NCBI RefSeq assembly: GCF_006715145.1
Contig: NZ_VFMR01000001.1
Location: forward strand, 2,728,001 to 2,792,000
Source: Microbacterium sp. SLBN-146
GTDB taxonomy: Bacteria; Actinomycetota; Actinomycetes; Actinomycetales; Microbacteriaceae
Reading direction: 5' to 3'
Length of the DNA: 64,000 bases
Part shown: in pieces, positions 52,732 to 61,577 of the stretch
Layout of the letters: each line of letters starts with the position of its first letter
How positions within the stretch are numbered: the first letter of the stretch is position 1
Made by a program: the position numbers and the translations under genes
Notes under the pieces: generated by a model
Told to the model about the DNA's origin: nothing
Database searches by the model: none
What the model saw: the letters and a program-made list of their open reading frames with translations, nothing else

Positions 52732-53129
52732 GCGACGCACCGGCAGCGCGCCCACGCCGTGTGCGCGGGGCGGCCGAATCGCTCGCGTCGATCGTGCTCG
52801 CTTTCGAGTCGGTCATCGTCTTCCTCGCGGGACTCGTGGTCTTCGGCCTCGACGCGCTCCCTGCCGGAATCGAACCGTGGTGGGGGATCGTCGTGGGTTC
52901 GGTCCTCGCCGTCCTCATGATCGTCACGGGCAGGTTCGTCCGCTACACGTGGGGCATCGCCCTCGGCTGGGCGCTGCAGGTCGTCGTCGGATTCGGCGCG
53001 TTCCTCGAGCCCGCCATCGGGCTCGTGGCTATCGTTTTCGGGGCGCTGTACGCATATGCGACCATCAAAGGCAGCGCCCTGGATCGGCGGAACGCTCGCC
53101 TGAGGGACGAGCATCCCGACAACAACTGA
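52728..53129 (+). CDS. DUF4233 membrane protein
   Basis: A 133-residue protein with three or four transmembrane segments (about 17-44, 48-66, 72-88 and 92-110): SLASIVLAFESVIVFLAGLVVFGL, WWGIVVGSVLAVLMIV and VVVGFGAFLEPAIGLVAIVFGAL. It ends in a basic, polar tail. DUF4233 is an actinobacterial family regularly found between folC and ndk. No function is known. GTG 52728 overlaps the folC stop. Confidence 0.88.
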   Translation: MSDAPAARPRRVRGAAESLASIVLAFESVIVFLAGLVVFGLDALPAGIEPWWGIVVGSVLAVLMIVTGRFVRYTWGIALGWALQVVVGFGAFLEPAIGLVAIVFGALYAYATIKGSALDRRNARLRDEHPDNN

Positions 53130-53168
53130 CCCGCGCACGCACGACACGAACGAAACGGAACATCTGTC

Positions 53169-53582
53169 ATGGCCACTGAAGAAACTCTCGTCCTCGTCAA
53201 GCCCGATGGCGTTGCTCGCGGACTGACGGGCGCGATCCTCTCCCGTATCGAGGCGAAGGGATACGCTCTCGTCGACATCCGCCTCGTCGAGCCCGACCGT
53301 GCACGTCTCGAGCGTCACTACGCCGAGCACGAGGGCAAGCCGTTCTACGAGCCGCTGCTCGAGTTCATGATGTCGGGTCCTTCCGTCGCGATCCGTCTCG
53401 CGGGCAACCGGGTCATCGAGGGGTTCCGGTCGCTCGCCGGCACGACCGACCCCACGACGGCCGCTCCCGGCACGATCCGGGGCGACCTCGGCCGCGATTG
53501 GGGTCTCAAGGTCCAGCAGAACCTCGTGCACGGCTCCGACAGCCCCGAGTCGGCGGCACGAGAACTGGAGATCTGGTTCTGA
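53169..53582 (+). CDS. ndk: Nucleoside-diphosphate kinase
   Basis: A 137-residue kinase that balances NTP and dNTP pools with ATP by a phospho-His intermediate. The start ETLVLVKPDGVARGL is typical and the active-site HGSDSPESAARE contains the His-Gly-Ser-Asp motif (near 116). A CGAAACGGAACATCTGTC stretch gives the ribosome site. It converges with the VKOR gene with six bases between stops. Confidence 0.97.
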   Translation: MATEETLVLVKPDGVARGLTGAILSRIEAKGYALVDIRLVEPDRARLERHYAEHEGKPFYEPLLEFMMSGPSVAIRLAGNRVIEGFRSLAGTTDPTTAAPGTIRGDLGRDWGLKVQQNLVHGSDSPESAARELEIWF

Positions 53583-53588
53583 CCCGCC

Positions 53589-54188
53589 TCAGAACGTGCT
53601 GAGGACGTCGAGCCTCAGCTGGGCGATGAGAGCGACGATCGCGTAGCTGACGACGGCGAGGAGCGGCACCCACCCCATGAGGCGATCGGCCGCGCGTCGC
53701 AGCCCCGAGGGTGCGGGAAGGATCCCTGCGCGAAGCACGTGGAGAGTCACGGCGTAGAAGGTCGGGATGACGACGACCCACGTCACCATGCACCACGGGC
53801 AGAGCGTGTGGAGGTCGAAGATGCTCTGGCTGATGAGCCAGATGACGAACCCGAACGCGAACGTCACGCCCGCGAGGAAGAGCAGCCAGAACCAGCGGGC
53901 GAAGCGCGCGCCAGCGAGGATCGCGGCACCGACGACGATGGGGGCGACCCATCCCGTGAGCCCGAGGATCGGGTTCGGGAAGCCGAAGACGCTTCCCTGC
54001 CACGACCCGAGGTTGGCGCTGCACTGAACGAGGAAGCTGAAGTCGCAGCCCGCTGCGGCGTCCGGATCGGCGAGCTGGGCGAAGCGCTCCATCGTGAGCG
54101 AGAATGCCGCCCACCAGCCGACGACTCCGGCCAGAATCAGCCAGACGGCCATCGCGGTAGGTCGGGTGCGTGTCTGCGGTTGAGGCAT
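53589..54188 (-). CDS. Vitamin K epoxide reductase (VKOR) family protein
   Basis: A 199-residue membrane protein with four or five helices and the VKOR catalytic pair of cysteines in TLCPWCMVTWVVVI (CxxC near 130). A second cysteine pair is in the periplasmic loop (AAGCDFSFLVQCSANLGS). The bacterial enzyme transfers electrons to a quinone and oxidises DsbA-like partner proteins, supporting disulfide formation outside the membrane. No thioredoxin-like domain is fused. GATAAT seven bases before the ATG (minus strand) predicts a leaderless mRNA. Confidence 0.93.
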   Translation of the reverse strand: MPQPQTRTRPTAMAVWLILAGVVGWWAAFSLTMERFAQLADPDAAAGCDFSFLVQCSANLGSWQGSVFGFPNPILGLTGWVAPIVVGAAILAGARFARWFWLLFLAGVTFAFGFVIWLISQSIFDLHTLCPWCMVTWVVVIPTFYAVTLHVLRAGILPAPSGLRRAADRLMGWVPLLAVVSYAIVALIAQLRLDVLSTF

Positions 54189-54195
54189 ATCTCGG

Positions 54196-54201
54196 ATTAT
54201 C
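54196..54201 (-). promoter_or_regulatory. Leaderless -10 of the VKOR gene
   Basis: GATAAT on the minus strand, seven bases (CCGAGAT) before the ATG at 54188. Confidence 0.55.
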
Positions 54202-54285
54202 TCAGCGACCCGCCGTGCACAGGCCCCACGACCTCCGGGAAAAACCTGCGCGGGCACGGCGTGCGCAATCCGGCAGGAGAAGTGC

Positions 54286-54475
54286 GATAATGAACCGGAT
54301 GCTCCGCGGCCGCGCCGCAGCAGCATCACCGAAGACTTCAGGGCGATGATCGCCCGACGCAGCGCGAGCCCACGAGCCCGCTGCAGACCGAGTGAGTTCG
54401 CGGCACCGCAGGTGCGGCGCCGCACGAGATTTCGCCGGGCGACGCGCGGAGCCGCCCGCAGGGAGTGCGCCAGTG
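54286..54475 (+). promoter_or_regulatory. rne 5' leader with leaderless mini-ORF
   Basis: GATAAT (54286-54291), seven bases, then ATG 54299 opening a 16-codon frame, MLRGRAAAASPKTSGR, that stops at TGA 54347-54349. It is followed by a ~126-base GC-rich, structured stretch up to the rne ATG at 54476. Confidence 0.45.
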
Positions 54476-56743
54476 ATGGCTGATGAGAAGAATTCAGACA
54501 ATGACCAGCAGTCCGAGCAGGACGATGCGGTAGCGAACGAGAGTTCCGCTGCGGGCACCGAGCCGAACGGCACCGAGCCGAACGACACCGAGCCGAACGA
54601 CACCGAGGCGGTCGTCGCGTCGGACCCGACGCACGACGACACGCACGAGCCGGAGACGGCAGGCAGCGGCGACGACGAACCCGAGCGCGCGCCGGAGGAG
54701 CCGAAGCCGTTGACGGCGGTCGCACTCGGTCTCCTCCCCGAGACGTTCGTTTCAGCGGTCTCGACGACACTGCACTTCTACGCCCCCGAGGTTGCACCGC
54801 TTCCGCCGCGTCCTGGACACCGCCAGGCACCGCCCGAGGAGCAGACTCAGCAGCAGCCGGGCTCCTCGCCGCGCCGTCGCGGTCGGCGCCGCGGGGGAGA
54901 GCAGCAAGATGGCGCGTCCGAGACGACGGAGCAGAGTCCCGCGCACAGGCAGAGGGCTGTCGAGTTCATCACGGAGCCCCAGCGGATCAAGGGCTCGACG
55001 CGGTTGGAGGCGAAGAAGCAGCGCCGACGTGACGGTCGTGAGGCGGGTCGTCGTCGTGCCGTCGTCACCGAGGCCGAGTTCCTCGCGCGGCGCGAGTCGG
55101 TCGACCGCGTCATGGTCGTCCGTTCCAAGAACGGCCGTGTGCAGATCGGTGTCCTCGAAGACGATGTGCTCGTCGAGCACTACGTCGCCCGCAACCAGGA
55201 CGCCTCGCTCATCGGAAACGTCTACCTCGGCCGCGTCCAGAACGTGCTGCCGAGCATGGAGGCCGCCTTCGTCGACATCGGACGTGGGCGGAACGCGGTC
55301 CTCTACTCGGGTGAGGTGGACTGGGATGCCGTCGAGACGGGCAACCAGCCGCGGCGGATCGAGCTGGCTCTCAAGAGCGGCGATCGCGTGCTCGTGCAGG
55401 TCACGAAGGATCCCGTCGGGCACAAGGGAGCCCGTCTGACGAGTCAGATCTCGCTCCCCGGGCGCTACCTCGTGTACGTGCCGGGCGGAGCGATGAATGG
55501 CATCTCCCGGAAGCTCCCCGACACCGAGCGTGCGCGCCTGAAGAAGATCCTCAAGGAGGTTCTTCCCGAATCGTCCGGCGTTATCGTCCGCACGGCGGCC
55601 GAGGGTGCGACAGAGGATCAGCTCACGCGTGACGTCCAGCGGCTCACGAATCAGTGGGAGCACGTCTCGAAGCAGGTCGAGACGATCCAGGCGCCTGCGC
55701 TCCTGCATTCCGAGCCGGATCTGCTCGTCAAGATCGTCCGCGACGTCTTCAACGAGGACTTCACCAAGATGCTCATCCAGGGCGAGGACGCGCACGCGAC
55801 AATCACGTCTTATCTCGCGAGCGTCGCGCCCGATCTCCTCGAACGCGTCGAGGTCTACGAGAGCGATGTCGACCCCTTCGACGCCTACCGGATCACGGAG
55901 CAGATCGAAAAGGCGCTCGACCGCAAGGTCTGGCTTCCCTCGGGCGGTTCGCTCGTCATCGACCGGACCGAGGCCATGACGGTCGTCGATGTCAACACGG
56001 GCAAGTTCGTGGGCTCGGGGGGAAACCTCGAAGAGACCGTCACGAAGAACAACCTCGAAGCCGCTGAAGAGATCGTCCGCCAGCTGCGGCTGCGCGACAT
56101 CGGCGGCATCATCGTCGTCGACTTCATCGACATGGTGCTCGAATCCAACCGTGATCTCGTGCTGCGGCGTCTGATCGAGTGCCTCAGCCGCGACCGGACG
56201 AAGCACCAGGTCGCCGAGGTCACGTCGCTCGGACTCGTGCAGATGACGCGCAAGAAGCTCGGCCTCGGGCTTCTCGAGACCTTCAGCGAGCCGTGCGATG
56301 TCTGCGCCGGGCGCGGAGTCATCGTTCACCACGACCCCGTCGTCAAGCACCGGTCCGCTCCTGCGAGCTCGCAGGGAGGCCGTCGTCCGCGCACGCAGAA
56401 CCCTCAGACCAACGGAACTTCGGGGACGCACGTCATCACGGAGGGCGTCAAGTCCGCACTCGCTCAGATCGCGGCCTCGACAATCCACCAGCCTGAAGAC
56501 CAGGCCGAGCCCGTGGTGGTCGTCGATGAGGTCGTCGAGCAGACGCCCGCCGAGCGACCCAAGAAGCCGCGCAAGAAGCGCGAGGCTCCTGCGAAGCAGC
56601 CGCGCACCGAAAAGGACGTTCTGCTGGACTCCGTGCTGAGCGCGCTCCCGGAGCCGAAGGCACCGGGTCAGGGGCGTTCGCGTCGGCGCGTGACGACGGC
56701 GGCCCTCACCGGGACGCCCGTCTCACCGTCGTCGGAGGACTGA
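54476..56743 (+). CDS. rne: Ribonuclease E/G
   Basis: A 755-residue endoribonuclease that starts mRNA decay and processes rRNA and tRNA precursors. N-terminal disordered part (about 1-200): acidic Glu/Asp/Thr/Asn-rich, then an Arg-rich stretch. Catalytic domain: S1-like (VMVVRSKNGRVQIGVLEDD), 5'-sensor region, DNase-I-like DRTEAMTVVDVNTGKFVG (near 497) and VVDFIDM (near 548), and the zinc-link CDVCAGRG (near 606). C-terminal low-complexity tail rich in Lys, Pro and Ala, which may scaffold a degradosome. The N-terminus carries four 15-bp repeats encoding GTEPN-like pentapeptides. Start ATG 54476 has AGGGAG upstream. Confidence 0.95.
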   Translation: MADEKNSDNDQQSEQDDAVANESSAAGTEPNGTEPNDTEPNDTEAVVASDPTHDDTHEPETAGSGDDEPERAPEEPKPLTAVALGLLPETFVSAVSTTLHFYAPEVAPLPPRPGHRQAPPEEQTQQQPGSSPRRRGRRRGGEQQDGASETTEQSPAHRQRAVEFITEPQRIKGSTRLEAKKQRRRDGREAGRRRAVVTEAEFLARRESVDRVMVVRSKNGRVQIGVLEDDVLVEHYVARNQDASLIGNVYLGRVQNVLPSMEAAFVDIGRGRNAVLYSGEVDWDAVETGNQPRRIELALKSGDRVLVQVTKDPVGHKGARLTSQISLPGRYLVYVPGGAMNGISRKLPDTERARLKKILKEVLPESSGVIVRTAAEGATEDQLTRDVQRLTNQWEHVSKQVETIQAPALLHSEPDLLVKIVRDVFNEDFTKMLIQGEDAHATITSYLASVAPDLLERVEVYESDVDPFDAYRITEQIEKALDRKVWLPSGGSLVIDRTEAMTVVDVNTGKFVGSGGNLEETVTKNNLEAAEEIVRQLRLRDIGGIIVVDFIDMVLESNRDLVLRRLIECLSRDRTKHQVAEVTSLGLVQMTRKKLGLGLLETFSEPCDVCAGRGVIVHHDPVVKHRSAPASSQGGRRPRTQNPQTNGTSGTHVITEGVKSALAQIAASTIHQPEDQAEPVVVVDEVVEQTPAERPKKPRKKREAPAKQPRTEKDVLLDSVLSALPEPKAPGQGRSRRRVTTAALTGTPVSPSSED
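54554..54613 (+). repeat. 15-bp coding tandem repeat in rne
   Basis: Four units (54554-54568, 54569-54583, 54584-54598 and 54599-54613) encoding GTEPN, GTEPN, DTEPN and DTEAV in the disordered N-terminus. Copy number is likely to vary between strains. Confidence 0.85.
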
Positions 56744-56746
56744 CCT

Positions 56747-57019
56747 TCATCGACCCCGACGCTCGCGCGCTGTCACACGCAGTCCAGAGGCGATGAGTCT
56801 GCGCACGAGTTCGTGGCCGTCGACGTGTTCGGCGCCGGCCACGATGAGGCGCGCGTGGGCGTCGTCGGGTACGTCGTAGTGATCGAGATCGAATCCGCGA
56901 CGGGGGATGCCGTTGGCGGCCGCGAAGGCATGGAGCTCGTCGAGGTCGCGGTCGCTCACGAGGTGCGCCCACAGTCGCCCGTGGGCGGGCCAGAGCGGGT
57001 CGTCGATCAGGATCGTCAC
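56747..57019 (-). CDS. DUF4031 family protein
   Basis: A 90-residue protein opening MTILIDDPLWPAHGRLWAHLVSD and continuing LDELHAFAAANGIPRRGFDLDHYDVP, the DUF4031 pattern. The His, Asp and Asp-His-Tyr residues suggest a metal or phosphate site, but the activity is not known. GTG 57019 is supported by TATGAT six bases upstream (minus strand, 57026-57031), a leaderless layout. It sits convergent to rne, three bases after its stop. Confidence 0.85.
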   Translation of the reverse strand: MTILIDDPLWPAHGRLWAHLVSDRDLDELHAFAAANGIPRRGFDLDHYDVPDDAHARLIVAGAEHVDGHELVRRLIASGLRVTARERRGR

Positions 57020-57025
57020 CCCGCG

Positions 57026-57031
57026 ATCATA
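57026..57031 (-). promoter_or_regulatory. Leaderless -10 of the DUF4031 gene
   Basis: TATGAT on the minus strand, six bases (CGCGGG) before the GTG at 57019. Confidence 0.55.
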
Positions 57032-57064
57032 TTCAGGGATGCCGCGACACGGCCTGCTCTGCTT

Positions 57065-57234
57065 TTGCCGGATTCACCGGCATCGGGTAAAGTAGTCCTT
57101 TGGTGCGTCCCGTACCGCAGGCCCATGGCGTGCGGCGACAAGCTCGGCAGCCCGTTCGAGCCGTCCGCATCGAAGACTTCCCAGTCTCACAAAGACAACC
57201 GGAGCAGTCCGCTCCCAGACGAAACAGGTGTGAA
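57065..57234 (+). promoter_or_regulatory. rplU promoter and long leader
   Basis: TTGCCG (57065-57070), 17 bases, then TAAAGT (57088-57093): a good -35/-10 pair. The predicted transcript has a ~135-nt leader before the rplU GTG at 57235. It contains a CCGCA/TGCGG hairpin (57114-57135 area) and is open in the rplU frame over its whole length from TTG 57100. Confidence 0.6.
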
Positions 57235-57543
57235 GTGGTTTACGCAGTTGTGCGGGCCGGTGGCCGGCAGGAGAAGGTGGAGGTCGGCACGATCGTCGTC
57301 CTCGACCGTCAGGCCGCGAAGATCGGCGACTCGATCGAGCTCCCGGCTGTCCTCCTCGTCGACGGCGACGCCGTGACGACCGACGTCGACAAGCTCGCGA
57401 AGGTCACGGTCACGGCCGAGGTGCTCGGTGAGCTCCGCGGACCGAAGATCGTGATCCAGAAGTTCAAGAACAAGACCGGGTACAAGAAGCGTCAGGGTCA
57501 CCGCCAGGACCTCACCCGCGTCAAGATCACCGGCATCAAGTAA
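57235..57543 (+). CDS. rplU: 50S ribosomal protein L21
   Basis: A 102-residue ribosomal protein with the usual L21 start [18 protein letters not shown] and end [19 protein letters not shown]. It binds 23S rRNA. GTG 57235 gives the normal family length; a 45-codon in-frame extension upstream is not typical. It precedes rpmA by 20 bases. Confidence 0.96.
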   Translation: MVYAVVRAGGRQEKVEVGTIVVLDRQAAKIGDSIELPAVLLVDGDAVTTDVDKLAKVTVTAEVLGELRGPKIVIQKFKNKTGYKKRQGHRQDLTRVKITGIK

Positions 57544-57563
57544 GTCCAGGAAGAGACGCAGAG

Positions 57564-57821
57564 ATGGCACACAAAAAGGGCGCAAGCTCCACCCGCAACG
57601 GTCGTGACTCCAACGCACAGCGCCTCGGGGTGAAGCGCTTCGGCGGCCAGCAGGTCCTCGCCGGCGAGATCATCGTCCGTCAGCGCGGCACGCACTTCCA
57701 CCCCGGCTCCAACGTTGGTCGCGGCGGTGACGACACCCTGTTCGCGCTTGCGGCGGGTGCTGTCGAGTTCGGACACAAGGGCGGCCGCAAGGTCGTCAAC
57801 ATCGTCGCCGCCGCGGAGTGA
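57564..57821 (+). CDS. rpmA: 50S ribosomal protein L27
   Basis: An 85-residue protein of the peptidyl-transferase region. It starts [29 protein letters not shown], the standard conserved N-terminus (no cleavable Firmicutes extension). It follows rplU and precedes obgE, with an attenuator-like hairpin in between. Confidence 0.97.
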   Translation: MAHKKGASSTRNGRDSNAQRLGVKRFGGQQVLAGEIIVRQRGTHFHPGSNVGRGGDDTLFALAAGAVEFGHKGGRKVVNIVAAAE

Positions 57822-57850
57822 TCCACGGCGAAGACGACAGTCTTCAGCGG

Positions 57851-57876
57851 AAGGGGCGGGCTCTGGCTCGCCCCTT
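57851..57876 (+). terminator. Hairpin between rpmA and obgE
   Basis: AAGGGGCG (57851-57858) pairs with CGCCCCTT (57869-57876), followed by TTCGC. It may be a partial terminator that lowers obgE expression relative to the ribosomal proteins. Confidence 0.7.
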
Positions 57877-57906
57877 TCGCATTGCCCCGATTTAAGGAGG
57901 ATGCGC

Positions 57907-59415
57907 ATGGTCACGTTCGTCGATCGAGTGACGCTGCACCTGCGCGCCGGCAAGGGCGGCAACGGCTGCGTCTCTGTGCGTCGTGAGAAGTTCAAGCCCC
58001 TGGCCGGGCCCGACGGAGGGAACGGCGGTCACGGTGGCGACATCGTGCTCGTCGCCGACCCACAGGTGACGACGCTGCTGTCGTACCACCACTCGCCCCA
58101 TCGCACCGCCGAGAACGGTGGATTCGGTATGGGCGATCACCGGTCGGGCGCAGCGGGCGAAGACATCGAGCTCAGCGTGCCGGTCGGGACGGTCGTCAAG
58201 GACGCCGACGGCGAGGTGCTCATCGACATGATCGAGCCCGGCATGAGGTTCGTCGTGGCTCCCGGTGGTCTGGGCGGTCTCGGCAATGCCGCGCTCTCTT
58301 CGCCCAAGCGGAAAGCGCCCGGCTTCGCGCTGCTCGGCACTCCCGGGTGGGAGGGCGATGTTCAGCTCGAACTGAAGACCGTCGCGGATGTGGCTCTCGT
58401 CGGCTACCCGTCCGCGGGCAAGTCGAGTCTCATCGCCGCGATCTCCGCTGCCCGTCCGAAGATCGCCGACTATCCCTTCACGACCCTCCACCCGAACCTC
58501 GGTGTCGTCCAGGCGGGCGACGTGCGCTACACCGTCGCCGACGTCCCCGGGCTCATCGAAGGCGCCAGTGAAGGCCGGGGGCTCGGGCTCGAGTTCCTGC
58601 GTCACGTCGAGCGCTGCACGGCACTCGTGCACGTCCTCGACTGCGCGACGCTCGAACCCGGACGCGATCCCCTCAGCGACCTCGAGGTGATCCTCGCCGA
58701 GCTCGCCGCCTATCCCGTCCCCGAGGGGCAGATTCCGCTCCTGGAACGTCCTCAGCTCGTCGCCCTCAACAAGATCGACGTGCCTGAAGCGCGGGATCTG
58801 GCCGAACTCGTCCGTCCCGACCTGGAGGCCCGCGGGTTCCGCGTGTTCGAGATCTCGACAGTGAGTCGCGACGGCCTTCGCCCCCTCACCTTCGCGCTGG
58901 GCGAGATCGTCGCTGCGCACCGCGCAGAGCTGGCAGCGGCGCCCGCGCCGGAACGCATCGTGATCCGTCCCAAGGGCGCCGTGAAAGAAGTCACGGTCCG
59001 CGTGGAGGGCGGGTCGTACGGAACGTTCTACCGCCTCCTCGGCGAAAAGCCGGTGCGATGGGTCCAGCAGACCGATTTCCAGAACGAGGAAGCGGTCGGG
59101 TACCTCGCAGATCGACTGGATCGGCTGGGAGTCGACGACGTGCTCTTCCGGGCGGGCGCCACTCCCGGCGCGACGGTCGTCATCGGTGAGGGTGACGGCA
59201 TCATCTTCGACTGGGAGCCGTCGATGACGTCTGCCGCCGAGGTCATGACGGCACCCCGAGGCACCGACCCGCGGCTCTTCCAGAACAACCGCCGGACCTC
59301 CTCGCAGCGGCGTGAGGAATATCACGAGCGAATGGATGCCAAGGCCGAAGCCCGCGCCGAGTTGGAGGCCGAGCGCCTCTCCGCTACCGGATGGGACACC
59401 GAGGAGGACAAGTGA
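57907..59415 (+). CDS. obgE: GTPase Obg/CgtA
   Basis: A 502-residue ribosome-associated GTPase for late 50S assembly and stress signalling. The Gly-rich Obg fold (about 1-158) has [15 protein letters not shown]. The G domain shows G1 GYPSAGKSS (about 166), G3 DVPGLIEGA, and G4 NKID near 300. An OCT domain (about 350-425) follows, then a charged C-terminal tail. ATG 57907 is preferred because AAGGAGG ends six bases before it; an ATG at 57901 touches the ribosome site. Confidence 0.97.
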   Translation: MVTFVDRVTLHLRAGKGGNGCVSVRREKFKPLAGPDGGNGGHGGDIVLVADPQVTTLLSYHHSPHRTAENGGFGMGDHRSGAAGEDIELSVPVGTVVKDADGEVLIDMIEPGMRFVVAPGGLGGLGNAALSSPKRKAPGFALLGTPGWEGDVQLELKTVADVALVGYPSAGKSSLIAAISAARPKIADYPFTTLHPNLGVVQAGDVRYTVADVPGLIEGASEGRGLGLEFLRHVERCTALVHVLDCATLEPGRDPLSDLEVILAELAAYPVPEGQIPLLERPQLVALNKIDVPEARDLAELVRPDLEARGFRVFEISTVSRDGLRPLTFALGEIVAAHRAELAAAPAPERIVIRPKGAVKEVTVRVEGGSYGTFYRLLGEKPVRWVQQTDFQNEEAVGYLADRLDRLGVDDVLFRAGATPGATVVIGEGDGIIFDWEPSMTSAAEVMTAPRGTDPRLFQNNRRTSSQRREEYHERMDAKAEARAELEAERLSATGWDTEEDK

Positions 59416-60263
59416 CCGCATTCGAGCGGGACGACATCCGCACCGTACGCCGGATCGTCGTCAAGGTGGGTTCGTCCTCGATCTCGGGCGATGCCGCTCA
59501 CCGCATCGACACGATCGTCCAGGCGATCGCCGCGGCGCACGACAACGGCACCGAAGTGGTGCTCGTCTCCTCGGGTGCGATCGCAACGGCGATCCCCTTC
59601 CTCGATCTCGGCGGGCGACCCAACGACCTCGCGACACAGCAGGCTGCTGCAGCCGTGGGGCAGAACGTCCTGATGTGGCGCTACCAGACCTCGCTCGACA
59701 GGTTCGACATTCTCGCGGGCCAGGTTCTCCTCACGGCGGGTGACCTCGAGAACGCCACTCCGCGGTCGAACGCGCGCCGCGCGATGGAGCGTCTTCTCGG
59801 ACTGCGAATCTTGCCGATCGTGAACGAGAACGACACCGTCGCGACCCACGAGATCCGTTTCGGCGACAACGACCGGCTCGCCGCTCTCGTTGCCCAGCTC
59901 GTCGGTGCGGACGCACTCGTGCTCCTCAGCGACATCGAGTGCCTCTACACACGACCCCCGGGCGAGCCGGGTGCGACGCCCATCCATCGGGTGGCGTACG
60001 GTGACGACCTCGACGGGTTCGAGTTCGGCTCGGTCGTCGTCAACAGCGTCGGGACGGGCGGAGCGGCGACGAAGGTCTCCGCCGCACGGCTCGCGACGGC
60101 ATCCGGAATCGGCGTGTTGGTGACGAGCGCCGACCGGATCGCGGACGCCCTCTCCGGGTCCGACATCGGCACGTGGTTCGCCCCGAACCCCGAACCCGCG
60201 ACCTCGACGACAGGTCCCGTGCGTACGGCAGCGGCCACACTTCCCGCCGATAAGCTGGGCTGA
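59412..60263 (+). CDS. proB: Glutamate 5-kinase
   Basis: A 283-residue amino-acid kinase that starts proline synthesis by phosphorylating glutamate. Motifs: [34 protein letters not shown] and [27 protein letters not shown]. It ends after the kinase domain and lacks the C-terminal PUA domain of E. coli ProB (367 aa). GTG 59412 overlaps the obgE stop; the GAGGAGGACAA ribosome site precedes it. It precedes proA by TGATG overlap. Confidence 0.95.
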   Translation: MTAFERDDIRTVRRIVVKVGSSSISGDAAHRIDTIVQAIAAAHDNGTEVVLVSSGAIATAIPFLDLGGRPNDLATQQAAAAVGQNVLMWRYQTSLDRFDILAGQVLLTAGDLENATPRSNARRAMERLLGLRILPIVNENDTVATHEIRFGDNDRLAALVAQLVGADALVLLSDIECLYTRPPGEPGATPIHRVAYGDDLDGFEFGSVVVNSVGTGGAATKVSAARLATASGIGVLVTSADRIADALSGSDIGTWFAPNPEPATSTTGPVRTAAATLPADKLG

Positions 60264-61522
60264 TGACCACCATCGCGACGACGGCTCGTGACCGCATGCT
60301 CTCGGCGAAGGAGGCCTCGCGGTCGATCGGCCTCCTCGACGATGCGACCAAGCGCGACGCGCTGCTGTCGATCGCCGACGCCATCGAGTCCGCCGCATCC
60401 TCGATCGTCGCTGCCAACGCCGAGGACCTCGAACGCGGACGAGCGACGGGGCTCTCATCCGCCCTGCAGGATCGACTCCGACTGGATGCGCCCCGCGTTG
60501 CTTCGCTCGCGGCCGCCGTGCGCGACATTGCGGAGCTTCCCGACCCCGTGGGCCGCGTGCTCGACCGCCGCGTGCTCGAGAACGGCGTGGAGCTGACGAA
60601 GGTCGCGGTCCCGTTCGGTGTCGTCGGCTCCATCTACGAAGCCCGGCCCAACGTGACGGTGGACATCGCCGCGCTGGCTCTGCGGTCCGGCAACGCTGTC
60701 GTCCTGCGCGGCGGCACGGCAGCCGAGCGCACCAACGCCGAGCTCGTACGCGTCATGCGCGCAGCGCTGGCCGAGAGGGGCATCGATCCCGAAGCCATCC
60801 AGACCGTTGATGAGTTCGGCCGCGACGGCGCCAAGGAGCTCATGCAGGCTCGTGGCATCGTCGATGTCCTCGTGCCCCGTGGCAGCGCGCAGCTCATCGA
60901 GACCGTCGTCACCGAGTCGTCCGTTCCCGTCATCGAGACCGGTGCAGGGGTCGTGCACATCGTGCTCGATGAGACCGCTCCGCTGGACTGGTCGCGCGAC
61001 ATCGTCGTGAACGCGAAGGTCCAGCGTCCGAGTGTCTGCAACGCCGTCGAAACGGTGCTCGTGCATCGGGCCGCAGTATCCCGACTCGTTCCCACCGTCC
61101 TCGAGGGTCTTCACGCCCAGGGCGTCGTGGTGCACGGTGACGAGGACATCGCGTCCTTCTCGTCGGACGTCGTCCCAGCGACCGACGAAGACTGGGCCAC
61201 GGAGTACTTGGGACTCGAACTGGCGATGCGTGTCGTTGACGATCTCGACGACGCGCTCGCGCACATCCGGAAGTACTCGACCCACCACACCGAGTCGATC
61301 ATCACGCAGGATGACGCCCACGCGGCACGATTCCTGGCGGAGGTCGATTCCGCCGTCGTCATGGTGAACGCCTCGACGCGTTTCACCGACGGCGGAGAGT
61401 TCGGGTTCGGTGCCGAAGTCGGAATCTCGACGCAGAAGTTGCACGCACGCGGACCCATGGGGCTGAGCGAGCTCACGAGCACCAAGTGGCTCGCGCGCGG
61501 CTCAGGACAAGTCCGCGCCTGA
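60263..61522 (+). CDS. proA: Gamma-glutamyl phosphate reductase
   Basis: A 419-residue NADPH-dependent reductase for the second step of proline synthesis. Motifs: VPFGVVGSIYEARPNVTVDIAALALRSGNAVVLRGG, catalytic Cys near 258 in NAKVQRPSVCNAVETVL, and the C-terminal EFGFGAEVGISTQKLHARGPMGL. It is coupled to proB and forms the proBA pair. Confidence 0.97.
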   Translation: MTTIATTARDRMLSAKEASRSIGLLDDATKRDALLSIADAIESAASSIVAANAEDLERGRATGLSSALQDRLRLDAPRVASLAAAVRDIAELPDPVGRVLDRRVLENGVELTKVAVPFGVVGSIYEARPNVTVDIAALALRSGNAVVLRGGTAAERTNAELVRVMRAALAERGIDPEAIQTVDEFGRDGAKELMQARGIVDVLVPRGSAQLIETVVTESSVPVIETGAGVVHIVLDETAPLDWSRDIVVNAKVQRPSVCNAVETVLVHRAAVSRLVPTVLEGLHAQGVVVHGDEDIASFSSDVVPATDEDWATEYLGLELAMRVVDDLDDALAHIRKYSTHHTESIITQDDAHAARFLAEVDSAVVMVNASTRFTDGGEFGFGAEVGISTQKLHARGPMGLSELTSTKWLARGSGQVRA

Positions 61523-61527
61523 CCACC

Positions 61528-61533
61528 TAAACT
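61528..61533 (+). promoter_or_regulatory. Probable -10 of the small membrane protein gene
   Basis: TAAACT at 61528-61533 between proA and the small gene, with ~45 bases to the ATG, so this transcript has an ordinary leader with ACGGAG as ribosome site. Confidence 0.4.
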
Positions 61534-61577
61534 GGACGCGCGCCCGCGTCCGCGAGTGAACCCCGAACGGAGTCCGC

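Noticed and set aside
57715..57906. Longer obgE start at 57715
   Set aside because: It would run through rpmA and the hairpin; the AAGGAGG ribosome site clearly points to ATG 57907.
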